40,035 nucleotides of DNA from Oscillospiraceae bacterium (GTDB lineage Bacteria > Bacillota > Clostridia > Oscillospirales > Ruminococcaceae), in contig JAJQFI010000018.1 of assembly GCA_021201235.1 (NCBI GenBank), positions 1-40,035 of the forward strand, given 5' to 3'. The number at the start of each line of letters is the position of its first letter. Within the stretch, counting starts at the first letter, position 1. A program made the position numbers and the translations under genes. Positions 17,738-25,164 of the stretch are shown in pieces. Under the pieces are notes generated by a model. The model worked only from the letters and a program-made list of their open reading frames with translations. It was not told where the DNA came from and searched no databases.

Positions 17738-18366
17738 GAAAGCTCCTCCAAACTGTCGGCGAGCTTGATCAGCGGATTTGTGTATTCGCCATCATCGCCG
17801 AAGTCGGTGAACGCCGCTCCCAAAGCGATATACTTGGCATCTTCGAGCCCGGATTTCGCCATGAGATAGCCTATCGTAACGGTTTTGTCCTCATTTGCGG
17901 TGACGTTTACAGTCATAGCATTGTGCACATCATCGGGAGCGGCTGAGTCACTGATATAACTCGGCTCCTTGAAATCGTAGTTCTTGCTCGATTTTCCATA
18001 GCTGAGCCAAAAGCAGGAAAGACTGAGAGAGTCGATGGCTTCAGGACTGTTGAGAGTTACTTCAACCGTTACGAAAACGTAGCCATCGGCAAGGGTTCCG
18101 TCGTCGGAAAGCGCTGAATACCAGTCGTTGATTCTGCCAAGGTCTGAGACGGAGGTTATCTTCCCCTCTTCGACATTTATGGAATTCACGGTGCAATCGA
18201 CATAGATGGCGCTGTCGGTTTCTGCCACATAATACGGGATGGAGTAGGAAGAATCGACGGAGCCTGCATTGCTTTCTGAGTACATCATATCCCCCGAGCC
18301 GCAACCGACGAGGGAAATTGCGAGAGTGAGTGAAATGATAAGAGCAAATATTCTTTTCATAATCAT
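17734..18366 (-). CDS. Lipoprotein leading the ABC exporter operon
   Basis: 210 residues. The signal peptide MKRIFALIISLTLAISLVGC ends in a clear lipobox (LVGC), so the mature protein is lipid-anchored outside the membrane. The rest is acidic and beta-rich; YVFVTVEVTLNSPEAIDSLS resembles the core pattern of the tethered protein at the other end of the operon (DLILTLEITNLTDEMKTLDL), which suggests the same Ig-like fold. A substrate-capturing or immunity role outside the cell is plausible but inferred. Two ATG codons (18366 and 18360) are possible starts: GAAAGGAAAC is very close to the first and about 10 bases from the second. Confidence 0.82.
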   Translation of the reverse strand: MIMKRIFALIISLTLAISLVGCGSGDMMYSESNAGSVDSSYSIPYYVAETDSAIYVDCTVNSINVEEGKITSVSDLGRINDWYSALSDDGTLADGYVFVTVEVTLNSPEAIDSLSLSCFWLSYGKSSKNYDFKEPSYISDSAAPDDVHNAMTVNVTANEDKTVTIGYLMAKSGLEDAKYIALGAAFTDFGDDGEYTNPLIKLADSLEELS

Positions 18367-18391
18367 GTTTCCTTTCAGGTTTGATACGTCA

Positions 18392-18421
18392 AGTTTACAC
18401 CACGCATTTCCTGCAAGTCAA
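18392..18421 (-). promoter_or_regulatory. Promoter of the ABC exporter operon
   Basis: Minus strand TTGACT, 18 bases, TAAACT, about 26 bases before the first ATG. The CTTAAT repeats lie 12 bases upstream of the -35 box. Confidence 0.65.
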
Positions 18422-18433
18422 TAAATATTAAGA

Positions 18434-18463
18434 AATCTTAATCAAATCTTAATAGTTCTTAAT
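18434..18463. promoter_or_regulatory. Triple CTTAAT direct repeat, candidate response-regulator operator
   Basis: Plus-strand CTTAAT occurs at 18437-18442, 18448-18453 and 18458-18463, with gaps of 5 and 4 bases. Read with the operon it is ATTAAG-N4-ATTAAG-N5-ATTAAG just before the -35 box. The N5 pair matches the streptococcal CiaR box (NTTAAG-N5-WTTAAG). The 20 bases at 18434-18453 recur exactly at 35746-35765. Confidence 0.6.
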
Positions 18464-18472
18464 AATTGGGCA

Positions 18473-18504
18473 TAAAAAGACCCACCGCATGAATGCGGTG
18501 AGTC
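18473..18504 (-). terminator. Terminator of the murF-ddl operon
   Basis: On the minus strand a 12-bp stem (GACTCACCGCAT with ATGCGGTGGGTC, one G-U pair) is followed by TTTTTAT, 30 bases after the amidohydrolase stop. Confidence 0.85.
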
Positions 18505-18533
18505 GCTACAATTCGCTTGTAACGGGATTTTTC

Positions 18534-19361
18534 TTATAGTCCTAAGATATCGGAGATGTTGCCGTAGGCTATCTTTTCGATTTCTGAGTCGGTGAAATCC
18601 ATCTGATTGAGGATTTCGCAGTAGGTTTCATAGATATTTTCCGGCTCCACTCGATAAACCTGAGGATAGTCGGTGGCAAAAATCAGGCGGTCTGCGCCGA
18701 ATTCACGGAGAATGCGGTTGGAGGTTTCAATTCCATAGATGCGAACGAGTTCGGGAAGATAGGTTGAGATGTCGACGTATTCCTTGCCCTCGAGAGCATC
18801 CTGCCAACGGGAGCCGCCCATATGGGAGATTATGATGGTTCCGTCTGGGAAAATTCTTGAGATATTGTGGATTCTCGAAGGAGAGCACAGGTCGAAGTCG
18901 GTTCCGCCGAAAGGATAAGAGTGTATCATTACCGGAATTTTCAGGTCGCATGCCGTTCTTATCACCGGAACCATTTCGAGCGAATCAACCGGAATTCCGA
19001 GGTTTGACGGGTGGAGCTTCAGACCCTTCAAGCCATATTCGTTTACAGCCTGCTCCAAAAAATATGGTGCCGTGTCGTAGAAATATCCTCCTGCCGGGAG
19101 AACATCCGCAAACGAGATGAATCTGCCACCCGAAGAATTCATCATGTCCGCAAGCCACTGATTTGTCCTGTTGCAATCGGGATAATAGGTTGCTCCTTCG
19201 TTTATCGGAACCAAGACGGCTTTCTCGACATTGTATTCGTCCATGAGGCGGATATATTCCTCGCGTTCGGCGTGCTTCCACACCCCATCAATCCAACTGA
19301 GAGTTTCCTCAGGGGCAAGATGAACATGAGCATCGATTTTCCTGACGGTTTTCCAATCCAA
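18534..19361 (-). CDS. Amidohydrolase family (TIM-barrel) metal-dependent hydrolase
   Basis: 275 residues of the amidohydrolase 2 superfamily. The N-terminal metal motif is DAHVHLAPEE (His12, His14). Further metal-site segments are GLKLHPSN, PVMIHSYPFGG, TIIISHMGGSRW and the terminal FATDYPQ (aspartate). The family covers decarboxylases, lactonases and amide hydrolases; the substrate cannot be read here. The start is TTG at 19361, nine bases after GGAGG; no better ATG is in frame. It is the last gene of the murF-ddl operon, 20 bases after ddl, so a link to envelope metabolism is possible but unproven. Confidence 0.85.
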   Translation of the reverse strand: MDWKTVRKIDAHVHLAPEETLSWIDGVWKHAEREEYIRLMDEYNVEKAVLVPINEGATYYPDCNRTNQWLADMMNSSGGRFISFADVLPAGGYFYDTAPYFLEQAVNEYGLKGLKLHPSNLGIPVDSLEMVPVIRTACDLKIPVMIHSYPFGGTDFDLCSPSRIHNISRIFPDGTIIISHMGGSRWQDALEGKEYVDISTYLPELVRIYGIETSNRILREFGADRLIFATDYPQVYRVEPENIYETYCEILNQMDFTDSEIEKIAYGNISDILGL

Positions 19362-19381
19362 ATCGGATTCCTCCTTGCTGA

Positions 19382-20569
19382 TTATACTTTTCCGCCCTTG
19401 ACTCCCTTGGTGCCGCCGAGGTGGACGCCGCTTAAGACGTTCGTATCAAAAGTATAGGTGATGCTTTGCTGTTCGCGGTAGCGCTTGAGGGACAAAGAAA
19501 TCATTCTCTCGAGCAATACTGCGTACTTAACACCCTTGGGCTCCCAGAGATAGAAGGAAAGTGAGCCGGGGATGGTGTTGATTTCGTTGAGGTATACCTC
19601 GCCTGAGTCGTTATCAATCATGAAGTCGATTCGGGCGACGCCGTTGCAGCCGAGAGCCTTGAAAGCCTTGACAGCATATTCCTGAATAGCAGTTGTGTTC
19701 TCCTGAGAGATGTCCGCAGGGATAATGCGCTTGGTGCTCGCCATACCCTTTGAGGACTTCGAGCCGCTCATGTACTTGTCGTTGAAGCTTAAGATTTCAT
19801 CGGCACTGACAGGTCTCTCGCAGACGGAGGCTTCGGCTTCCCTGTCGTCGCCAAGAACCGAGCAGTTGACTTCGGTCAGGTTCGTAATAGCCCGCTCGAC
19901 AAGAATCTTCTTTGAATACTTAAAAGCATCCGAAAGTGCTGTCTCAAGCTTTTCTCTTGAATCCGCTTTTGAAATACCAATACTGGAGCCGAGATTGACC
20001 GGCTTGACAATGACGGGATAGTCGAACCTCTTCTCGATGCCGAGCATGACAAGATTCGGGTTCTCGTCAAATTCGTCGGAATAGCAGAGCGTGCAGTCAA
20101 GAACCGGTATTCCGTTGTCCTTGAAGACACACTTCATGGCGTATTTATCCATTCCGAGAGCGGACGAAAGGACGTCACAGCCGACATACGGCAAACCGAG
20201 CATATTGAGGTATCCGGCAAGGGTTCCGTCCTCAACGTTGGTGCCATGAACTATTGGAAAAGCGATGTCGACATAGTCAACAAACGGCTTCTGGAAAAGC
20301 TTTGTTTCAACTCTGTGGAGCTCCACCCTGTCTCCTACTCTTGCAAAAGTGACGCGATAGCTCTCCGAAAGAAGCTTCTTTATGTCCTTATAGGCTTCGA
20401 TGTCCGCTTCGTGCTCGCCGGTGTACATCTCGCCGGTTTTGGATATGTAGATGGGAATGATGTCGTACTTATCCTTATCGAGGTAGGAGTAAGCTTGAAG
20501 AGCCGAGATTATCGAAATCTCGTGCTCGGTGCTTCTGCCTCCGAAGAGTAGTGCGAGTTTTATTTTCAT
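19382..20569 (-). CDS. ddl: D-alanine--D-alanine (or D-lactate) ligase
   Basis: About 395 residues of the ATP-grasp fold. LFGGRSTEHEIS starts the N-terminal lobe; VKPVNLGSSIGISKA is the ATP loop, and RIDFMIDNDSGEVYLNEINTIPG holds the magnesium ligands. It makes the terminal dipeptide used by MurF. The segment aligned to the E. coli DdlB Tyr216 motif (YDYEAKY) reads SFNDKY, with Phe in place of the tyrosine. Phe here is linked to D-Ala-D-Lac synthesis in Leuconostoc ligase and in the DdlB Y216F mutant. The C-terminal tail is glycine-rich. The start is the ATG at 20569 with GGAAGG upstream; an upstream extension to 20620 runs into murF and is unlikely. Confidence 0.92.
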   Translation of the reverse strand: MKIKLALLFGGRSTEHEISIISALQAYSYLDKDKYDIIPIYISKTGEMYTGEHEADIEAYKDIKKLLSESYRVTFARVGDRVELHRVETKLFQKPFVDYVDIAFPIVHGTNVEDGTLAGYLNMLGLPYVGCDVLSSALGMDKYAMKCVFKDNGIPVLDCTLCYSDEFDENPNLVMLGIEKRFDYPVIVKPVNLGSSIGISKADSREKLETALSDAFKYSKKILVERAITNLTEVNCSVLGDDREAEASVCERPVSADEILSFNDKYMSGSKSSKGMASTKRIIPADISQENTTAIQEYAVKAFKALGCNGVARIDFMIDNDSGEVYLNEINTIPGSLSFYLWEPKGVKYAVLLERMISLSLKRYREQQSITYTFDTNVLSGVHLGGTKGVKGGKV

Positions 20570-20591
20570 ATATTGGTCTTCCTTCCTTATA

Positions 20592-22154
20592 TCAATAATT
20601 ATCGGGTAAGTCGTTTTCAAGTAGTATTATCTTACGTTTTCCGTCGGTTGTCAAGGAGTAAACTGCTCCCATAGCCTCATTTAACGATTCCGCAACGTAG
20701 ATTTTATCCTCCGGGTATCCGGCTTCCGTCAAACCATCGTGGATGGGCTTCGTCTGGGCTGAGCCGACAAGCGCAACGAAATTGCAGATTGCGGCGGCTT
20801 CGGTGCCGAATTCTTTGTTGAGTTCATACTGCTTGGAACCAAGCTCTATCATTCCGGGAGTGACAAGAATTTTCATGCCGTCTGTCATCGAGAGAGCTTC
20901 AAGAGCCGCTCTTGCGCCGGAGGGATTCGAGTTGTAGGCGTCGTCGATTACGGTATAGTCGCCCTTGTTGATGAGCTGTAGTCTGTGGGGCACACTTTCG
21001 AGCTTACGGATAGGCGCTTTGAGCTCTTCAAGGGTGATTCCGAGAGAATTTGCAACGGCGATTGCGCCGCAGATATTCACAACATTATGTCTGCCGATTA
21101 ACGGAGTATGATATTCACAACTCTTGCCGGATGGCGAGTGGACCGTAAACTCGGAACCCTTTTCGGAGATAGTGAGATCGGTTACATAGTATCCGGAGCG
21201 ATCATCAATACCGTAAGAAATATGCTCATAGTTTGATGCAACGGATTGTATATTCTCGTTATCCATGTTCAGGAACAGCATGCCCTTGCCTTTGACGGCA
21301 TCAGCGAGCTCGAATTTAGTCTTTTTGACGTTCTCAATCGAGCCGAAGCTCTCAAGGTGCATCTCGCCTACCGAGGTTATAATTCCGTGAGTCGGATGGA
21401 CTATGTCGCAGATTTCCTTGATATCGCCGACGTTTTTGGCACCCATTTCGCAGAGGAAGATATCGTGAGTAGCTCTTAGTGAGCCTCTGATGGTCTTGAC
21501 CACTCCCAGAGGTGTATTGAAATTGCCGGGGGTTTTGAGGACGTTATACTTTACACTCAGAAGTGAATCGAGGAAGTATTTGACGCTCGTCTTGCCGAAG
21601 CTTCCGGTGATTCCGATTACTGTCAGGTTCGGGCAGTCGGCTAAGATTCTTTTCGCATCGTTTATATAGTGCTTATTGATTGCGAGCTCCATCGGACGGT
21701 TGATGAGGTTTGCAAGAAGAACCATCCACGGAACAAGGAATGTCCACAGAGCCATAAGAGGCACGGAGATTTTCACGGGAATAATCCACAAAAGAATTAT
21801 AGGGATGAGATAGAGCACTGCAAGAGTTGCTATAAGCCTTTTAACACGGGCGGTATATTTGAGCGGGACTTTGTCCTTGCCCTTTGGAATGTCCGGGAGG
21901 GCTGTCAATAGAACCAGTATTGCGGAGAGTATGAGCGGAATCAAAGCATTTGTGCAGATTGCGCTCAGTGCGATTGCAATCACAAGCACTATGAGGTGCA
22001 CCACCATATACGTCGACGCATGTGAGAAAAGCCATTTTGCCTGAACATGGGGCTTATAGGAATTGAGCTGAAACATGTGGATGAAATGGCGTGCTGAAAG
22101 GCAAGCGGCGAATAAGTATACTAAAACGCTCAGTGCCTTGAACAGGTAAATCAT
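20592..22154 (-). CDS. murF: UDP-MurNAc-tripeptide--D-alanyl-D-alanine ligase with membrane-spanning N-terminus
   Basis: 520 residues, longer than the usual ~450. The N-terminal 150 residues hold about five hydrophobic helices, and the Mur ligase core follows: P-loop GITGSFGKTS (residues 181-190), the NFNTPLG substrate motif, the GAKNVGDIKEICD acidic motif, LIGRHNVVN, and YNSNPSGARAALE in the C-terminal domain. It attaches the D-Ala-D-X dipeptide to the peptidoglycan precursor. The membrane segment would hold the reaction beside the MraY/MurG stages (inference). The start is ATG at 22154 after GGAGG. ddl follows after 22 bases, so product and consumer are co-expressed. Confidence 0.93.
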   Translation of the reverse strand: MIYLFKALSVLVYLFAACLSARHFIHMFQLNSYKPHVQAKWLFSHASTYMVVHLIVLVIAIALSAICTNALIPLILSAILVLLTALPDIPKGKDKVPLKYTARVKRLIATLAVLYLIPIILLWIIPVKISVPLMALWTFLVPWMVLLANLINRPMELAINKHYINDAKRILADCPNLTVIGITGSFGKTSVKYFLDSLLSVKYNVLKTPGNFNTPLGVVKTIRGSLRATHDIFLCEMGAKNVGDIKEICDIVHPTHGIITSVGEMHLESFGSIENVKKTKFELADAVKGKGMLFLNMDNENIQSVASNYEHISYGIDDRSGYYVTDLTISEKGSEFTVHSPSGKSCEYHTPLIGRHNVVNICGAIAVANSLGITLEELKAPIRKLESVPHRLQLINKGDYTVIDDAYNSNPSGARAALEALSMTDGMKILVTPGMIELGSKQYELNKEFGTEAAAICNFVALVGSAQTKPIHDGLTEAGYPEDKIYVAESLNEAMGAVYSLTTDGKRKIILLENDLPDNY

Positions 22155-22174
22155 AGGTTATAACCTCCGGTTTG

Positions 22175-22945
22175 TTATAGTGGAATTCCTAAGAACGAAC
22201 GGATTGCACGTTCGCAAAGCTCAGGGGCTTGCAGGAAGGAATAGTGCCCTGCGCCGTTTACCCTTACTAAACCCGCATCGGGGATGAGCTTCTCGAAAGT
22301 CTCGCCATCCGAGATAGGAGTTGCAGTGTCGGTCGTTCCCCAGATTAGTAACGACGGGACGTCGATTTTTGGCAAAAGCTCGGTCAAATCCTCATTTACG
22401 ACTTTTACGAGAGTTGCACGCATTGTGGGAGTGGAGCTCTTATAGTCTGCTGAACCTCTCTTGTCGCGAAGATTGTCGAGTGCATTCGGGAATAGCGCTT
22501 TGATTGGCTTAAAGCTAAGAATGGCTTTGCCTGCTTTGTAAGCGGCAAGACTTAAGTTTTGCTTGAGGGTTTTCTTTGGCTTGATGCCGGCGGCATCTAT
22601 AAAAACTGCTTTGTTGACGCTCGGAAGAAGATTGCCCGAAAGCTCTTTTATCATGATTCTCCCACCGAAACTGTGACCGACGAGACAGACCGGCTTAACG
22701 CCCAGCTCATCCAGAAAAGTATTTACGAATTTCACATAATCGTCGACGCTCCACGGCTCGGGCGGCTCTTCGCTCCCGCCAAAGCCGGGGAGGTCAAGTG
22801 CCAGTGCGGTATATTTTTCGGAAACGGCGGTCATGAGCTTATCGAAAAGCTCCATGTTCGCTCCCCAACCGTGAAGGAAGAGAACCACATCGCCGGTACC
22901 TGTCATTTTATAGTTTATTTTTATGCCGTTTACAGCTATTGTCAT
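22175..22945 (-). CDS. Alpha/beta hydrolase
   Basis: About 256 residues. The oxyanion region is HGWGAN, the nucleophile elbow GHSFGG (Ser92), the acid likely in LLIWGTTDTATP, and the histidine in GAGHYSFLQAPE, giving a complete catalytic triad. The substrate is unknown. The start is the ATG at 22945 with AAGGAG seven bases upstream; the frame stays open to 23128 but crosses the promoter. It is the first gene of the operon with murF, ddl and the amidohydrolase (20-base gap to murF). Hydrolases of this sort are common near cell-wall genes in Clostridia, without a defined role. Confidence 0.88.
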   Translation of the reverse strand: MTIAVNGIKINYKMTGTGDVVLFLHGWGANMELFDKLMTAVSEKYTALALDLPGFGGSEEPPEPWSVDDYVKFVNTFLDELGVKPVCLVGHSFGGRIMIKELSGNLLPSVNKAVFIDAAGIKPKKTLKQNLSLAAYKAGKAILSFKPIKALFPNALDNLRDKRGSADYKSSTPTMRATLVKVVNEDLTELLPKIDVPSLLIWGTTDTATPISDGETFEKLIPDAGLVRVNGAGHYSFLQAPELCERAIRSFLGIPL

Positions 22946-22983
22946 GCTATGCTCCTTAGTGTTCACATAATCTGTCATGATAC

Positions 22984-23012
22984 AGTATATCACTTTGCAA
23001 GAAAAATTTCCA
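22984..23012 (-). promoter_or_regulatory. Probable promoter of the hydrolase-murF-ddl operon
   Basis: Minus strand TGGAAA, 17 bases, TATACT, about 39 bases before the start codon. The -35 box is a weak match. Confidence 0.45.
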
Positions 23013-23083
23013 CTGTTTTTTATACATTTTTGAGCGAATGTCGAATCTGTGAAAATTATATCCGAAATCATACTCATTAGGGC

Positions 23084-23112
23084 TTGAAAAAATAGCGGTG
23101 TTGTGCTACAAT
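23084..23112 (+). promoter_or_regulatory. Promoter of the oxaloacetate decarboxylase operon
   Basis: TTGAAA (23084-23089), a 17-base spacer and TACAAT (23107-23112), 34 bases before the first gene. Confidence 0.75.
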
Positions 23113-23146
23113 ATTTTTGATTCGGCAATTTGAAAGGAGAACTGCT

Positions 23147-23455
23147 ATGATACTTTTAGAAGCGCAAACCCCGTCAACCGCAACCGTGGTCGGTCTCGGC
23201 GTTGGCACGGTTTTCTTCGGACTGATTTGTCTTATCGCAATCTGCTATCTGCTCGGCTTCATCATGAAGAAAGTAAATAAGAGCACGGCTGATAAAGAGC
23301 CTGCTTCTGTTGCTACTTCTCCCGCTGTAAGCGCACCCACTGCTGAGCCTATCGTCAACAGACAGGAGCTTATCGCGACTGTTTCCGCCGTTATTGCGGA
23401 AGAGCTCGGGCAAGACGTAGAAGCAATCAGGATTAAATCTATCAAGAAGCTGTAA
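23147..23455 (+). CDS. oadG: Oxaloacetate decarboxylase (sodium pump) gamma subunit
   Basis: 102 residues. A single membrane helix (GLGVGTVFFGLICLIAICYLLGF, about 17-39) is followed by a positively charged stretch, an Ala/Pro/Ser linker, and a short C-terminal domain ending in IRIKSIKKL. This is the layout of OadG/MmdD-type gamma subunits, which hold the complex together at the membrane. The start is ATG at 23147 after AAAGGAGA; the frame runs back to 23117 only through promoter sequence. It is the first gene of the operon. Confidence 0.88.
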   Translation: MILLEAQTPSTATVVGLGVGTVFFGLICLIAICYLLGFIMKKVNKSTADKEPASVATSPAVSAPTAEPIVNRQELIATVSAVIAEELGQDVEAIRIKSIKKL

Positions 23456-23497
23456 TCTTTATACAGCATTTTTACGACAATGGAGGAAGGTCACATT

Positions 23498-23860
23498 ATG
23501 AAACACTATCACGTTAATGTAAACGGAACCGATTACGAAATCGAAATTGAGGAAATATCCGCAGAAGAAGCTAAGGCTCATCAGGCTTCTGCTCCGGCTA
23601 CTGCGGCTCCCGCCGCAGCATCAGCTCCGGCTTCTGTTCCCGCAGGTGCAGAAACCGTTTCCGCCCCGATGCCCGGAACTATTCTTGATGTCAAGGCTTC
23701 TCAGGGTCAGTCTGTAAACAAGGGCGACGTGCTCATGATTCTCGAGGCTATGAAGATGGAGAACGAAATCATGGCTCCGAAGTCCGGCAAGATTGTCTCC
23801 GTAAACGTATCAAAGGGCGCATCGGTCAAGACCGGCGACGTTCTTTGCGCAATCGAATAA
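23498..23860 (+). CDS. Biotin carrier protein of the sodium-pump decarboxylase
   Basis: 120 residues. A short N-terminal segment (VNVNGTDYEIEIEE) and an Ala/Pro-rich flexible linker (about 30-55) precede a biotinyl domain with EAMKME, the lysine at residue 86 being the biotin site. In enterobacterial OadA this domain is fused to the alpha subunit; here it is separate, as MmdC is in methylmalonyl-CoA decarboxylase. It shuttles carboxyl groups from alpha to beta. The start is ATG at 23498 after GGAGG; an upstream ATG at 23480 overlaps that ribosome binding site. Confidence 0.93.
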   Translation: MKHYHVNVNGTDYEIEIEEISAEEAKAHQASAPATAAPAAASAPASVPAGAETVSAPMPGTILDVKASQGQSVNKGDVLMILEAMKMENEIMAPKSGKIVSVNVSKGASVKTGDVLCAIE

Positions 23861-23905
23861 CAGCGGTTTGTAACCGTATTTACGGAAAGGAGACAAAAAG
23901 CTTAA

Positions 23906-25147
23906 ATGGATGCGATTTTAGATTTTTTGAAAACCACCGGCTTCGCTATGATTGCGGATAACTGGAAGGTTATCATCATGCTTGCTATCTCATGTTTACT
24001 TCTGTATCTTGCGATAGTTAAGAAAATGGAACCGCTGCTCTTGCTGCCGATTGCCTTCGGAATGCTTCTTACAAACATTCCGGGCTCGGAGATGTTCCAC
24101 GAGGTTCTCTTCGTTGACGGACATATTCATTGGGATCTGTTCGGAGGCGCGGCGATAACGCAGGAGTTTATCGACAGTATTGAAAACACGGTTGTGGCGA
24201 GTACGCTTACCGCCGGAGAAACGATTTCTGTAGGACTTTTGGATGTCCTCTACCTTGGCGTTAAGCTTGGTATTTACCCTTGTCTTATCTTCATCGGCGT
24301 TGGTGCACAGACTGACTTCGGTCCCCTGATTGCTAATCCGAAAACATTGCTCCTCGGTGCCGCCGCTCAGGTCGGTATCTTCATTACTTACATCGGTGCT
24401 ACTCTCATGGGCTTCACTTCACAGGAAGCAGGAGCTATTGCCATCATAGGCGGTGCTGACGGTCCTACGGCTATTTACACCACACAGATGCTGGCTTCAA
24501 ACCTCTTGGGTCCGATTGCGATTGCGGCTTATTCGTACATGGCACTTGTGCCTGTTATCCAGCCGCCGATTATGCGAGCTCTCACCACCAAGCAAGAGCG
24601 CAGAATCGTTATGAAGGAGCTCCGCCCCGTTTCCAAGACCGAGAGAATCCTCTTCCCGATTGTTGTTACAATATTTGTAGCTCTTCTTGTTCCCTCTGCG
24701 GCTCCGCTTATCGGATGTCTGATGCTCGGTAACCTCCTGAGAGAATGTGGTGTTACCGAAAGACTTTCAAAGACTGTCCAGAACGAGCTTATGAATATCT
24801 GCGTTGTATTCCTCGGTGTTTCCGTCGGTGCTACTGCTACTGCAAACACCTTCCTGAACCTCAAGACTCTTGGAATTCTTGTCCTCGGTATCGTTGCGTT
24901 CAGCTTGGGAACCGCTTGCGGCATACTCCTTGCGAAGTTCATGAACCTCTTCTCAAAGAACAAGATCAACCCGCTTATCGGTGCGGCAGGTGTTTCCGCC
25001 GTTCCAATGGCGGCGAGAGTTGCTCAAAAAGAAGGTCAAAAGGAAGATCCCTCGAACTTCCTGCTCATGCACGCCATGGGTCCGAACGTTTCGGGTGTTA
25101 TCGGCTCAGCTATTACCGCGGGTGTTCTCATCTCGCTCTTGGGCTGA
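23906..25147 (+). CDS. oadB: Sodium-pump decarboxylase beta subunit
   Basis: 413 residues, about ten membrane helices. [18 protein letters not shown] holds the aspartate that corresponds to the essential Asp203 in OadB of Klebsiella. [15 protein letters not shown] near the start and the repeated [14 protein letters not shown] pattern are also family features. The subunit decarboxylates carboxybiotin while moving sodium ions outward. Its sequence does not by itself separate oxaloacetate from methylmalonyl-CoA or glutaconyl-CoA systems; the alpha subunit does. The start is ATG at 23906 with AAAGGAG about 12 bases away. Confidence 0.94.
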   Translation: MDAILDFLKTTGFAMIADNWKVIIMLAISCLLLYLAIVKKMEPLLLLPIAFGMLLTNIPGSEMFHEVLFVDGHIHWDLFGGAAITQEFIDSIENTVVASTLTAGETISVGLLDVLYLGVKLGIYPCLIFIGVGAQTDFGPLIANPKTLLLGAAAQVGIFITYIGATLMGFTSQEAGAIAIIGGADGPTAIYTTQMLASNLLGPIAIAAYSYMALVPVIQPPIMRALTTKQERRIVMKELRPVSKTERILFPIVVTIFVALLVPSAAPLIGCLMLGNLLRECGVTERLSKTVQNELMNICVVFLGVSVGATATANTFLNLKTLGILVLGIVAFSLGTACGILLAKFMNLFSKNKINPLIGAAGVSAVPMAARVAQKEGQKEDPSNFLLMHAMGPNVSGVIGSAITAGVLISLLG

Positions 25148-25164
25148 TATGAAAGGAGATTTCA

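Noticed and set aside
22946-23128. N-terminal extension of the alpha/beta hydrolase
   Set aside because: The extra residues run over the promoter region and a good ribosome binding site precedes the ATG at 22945.
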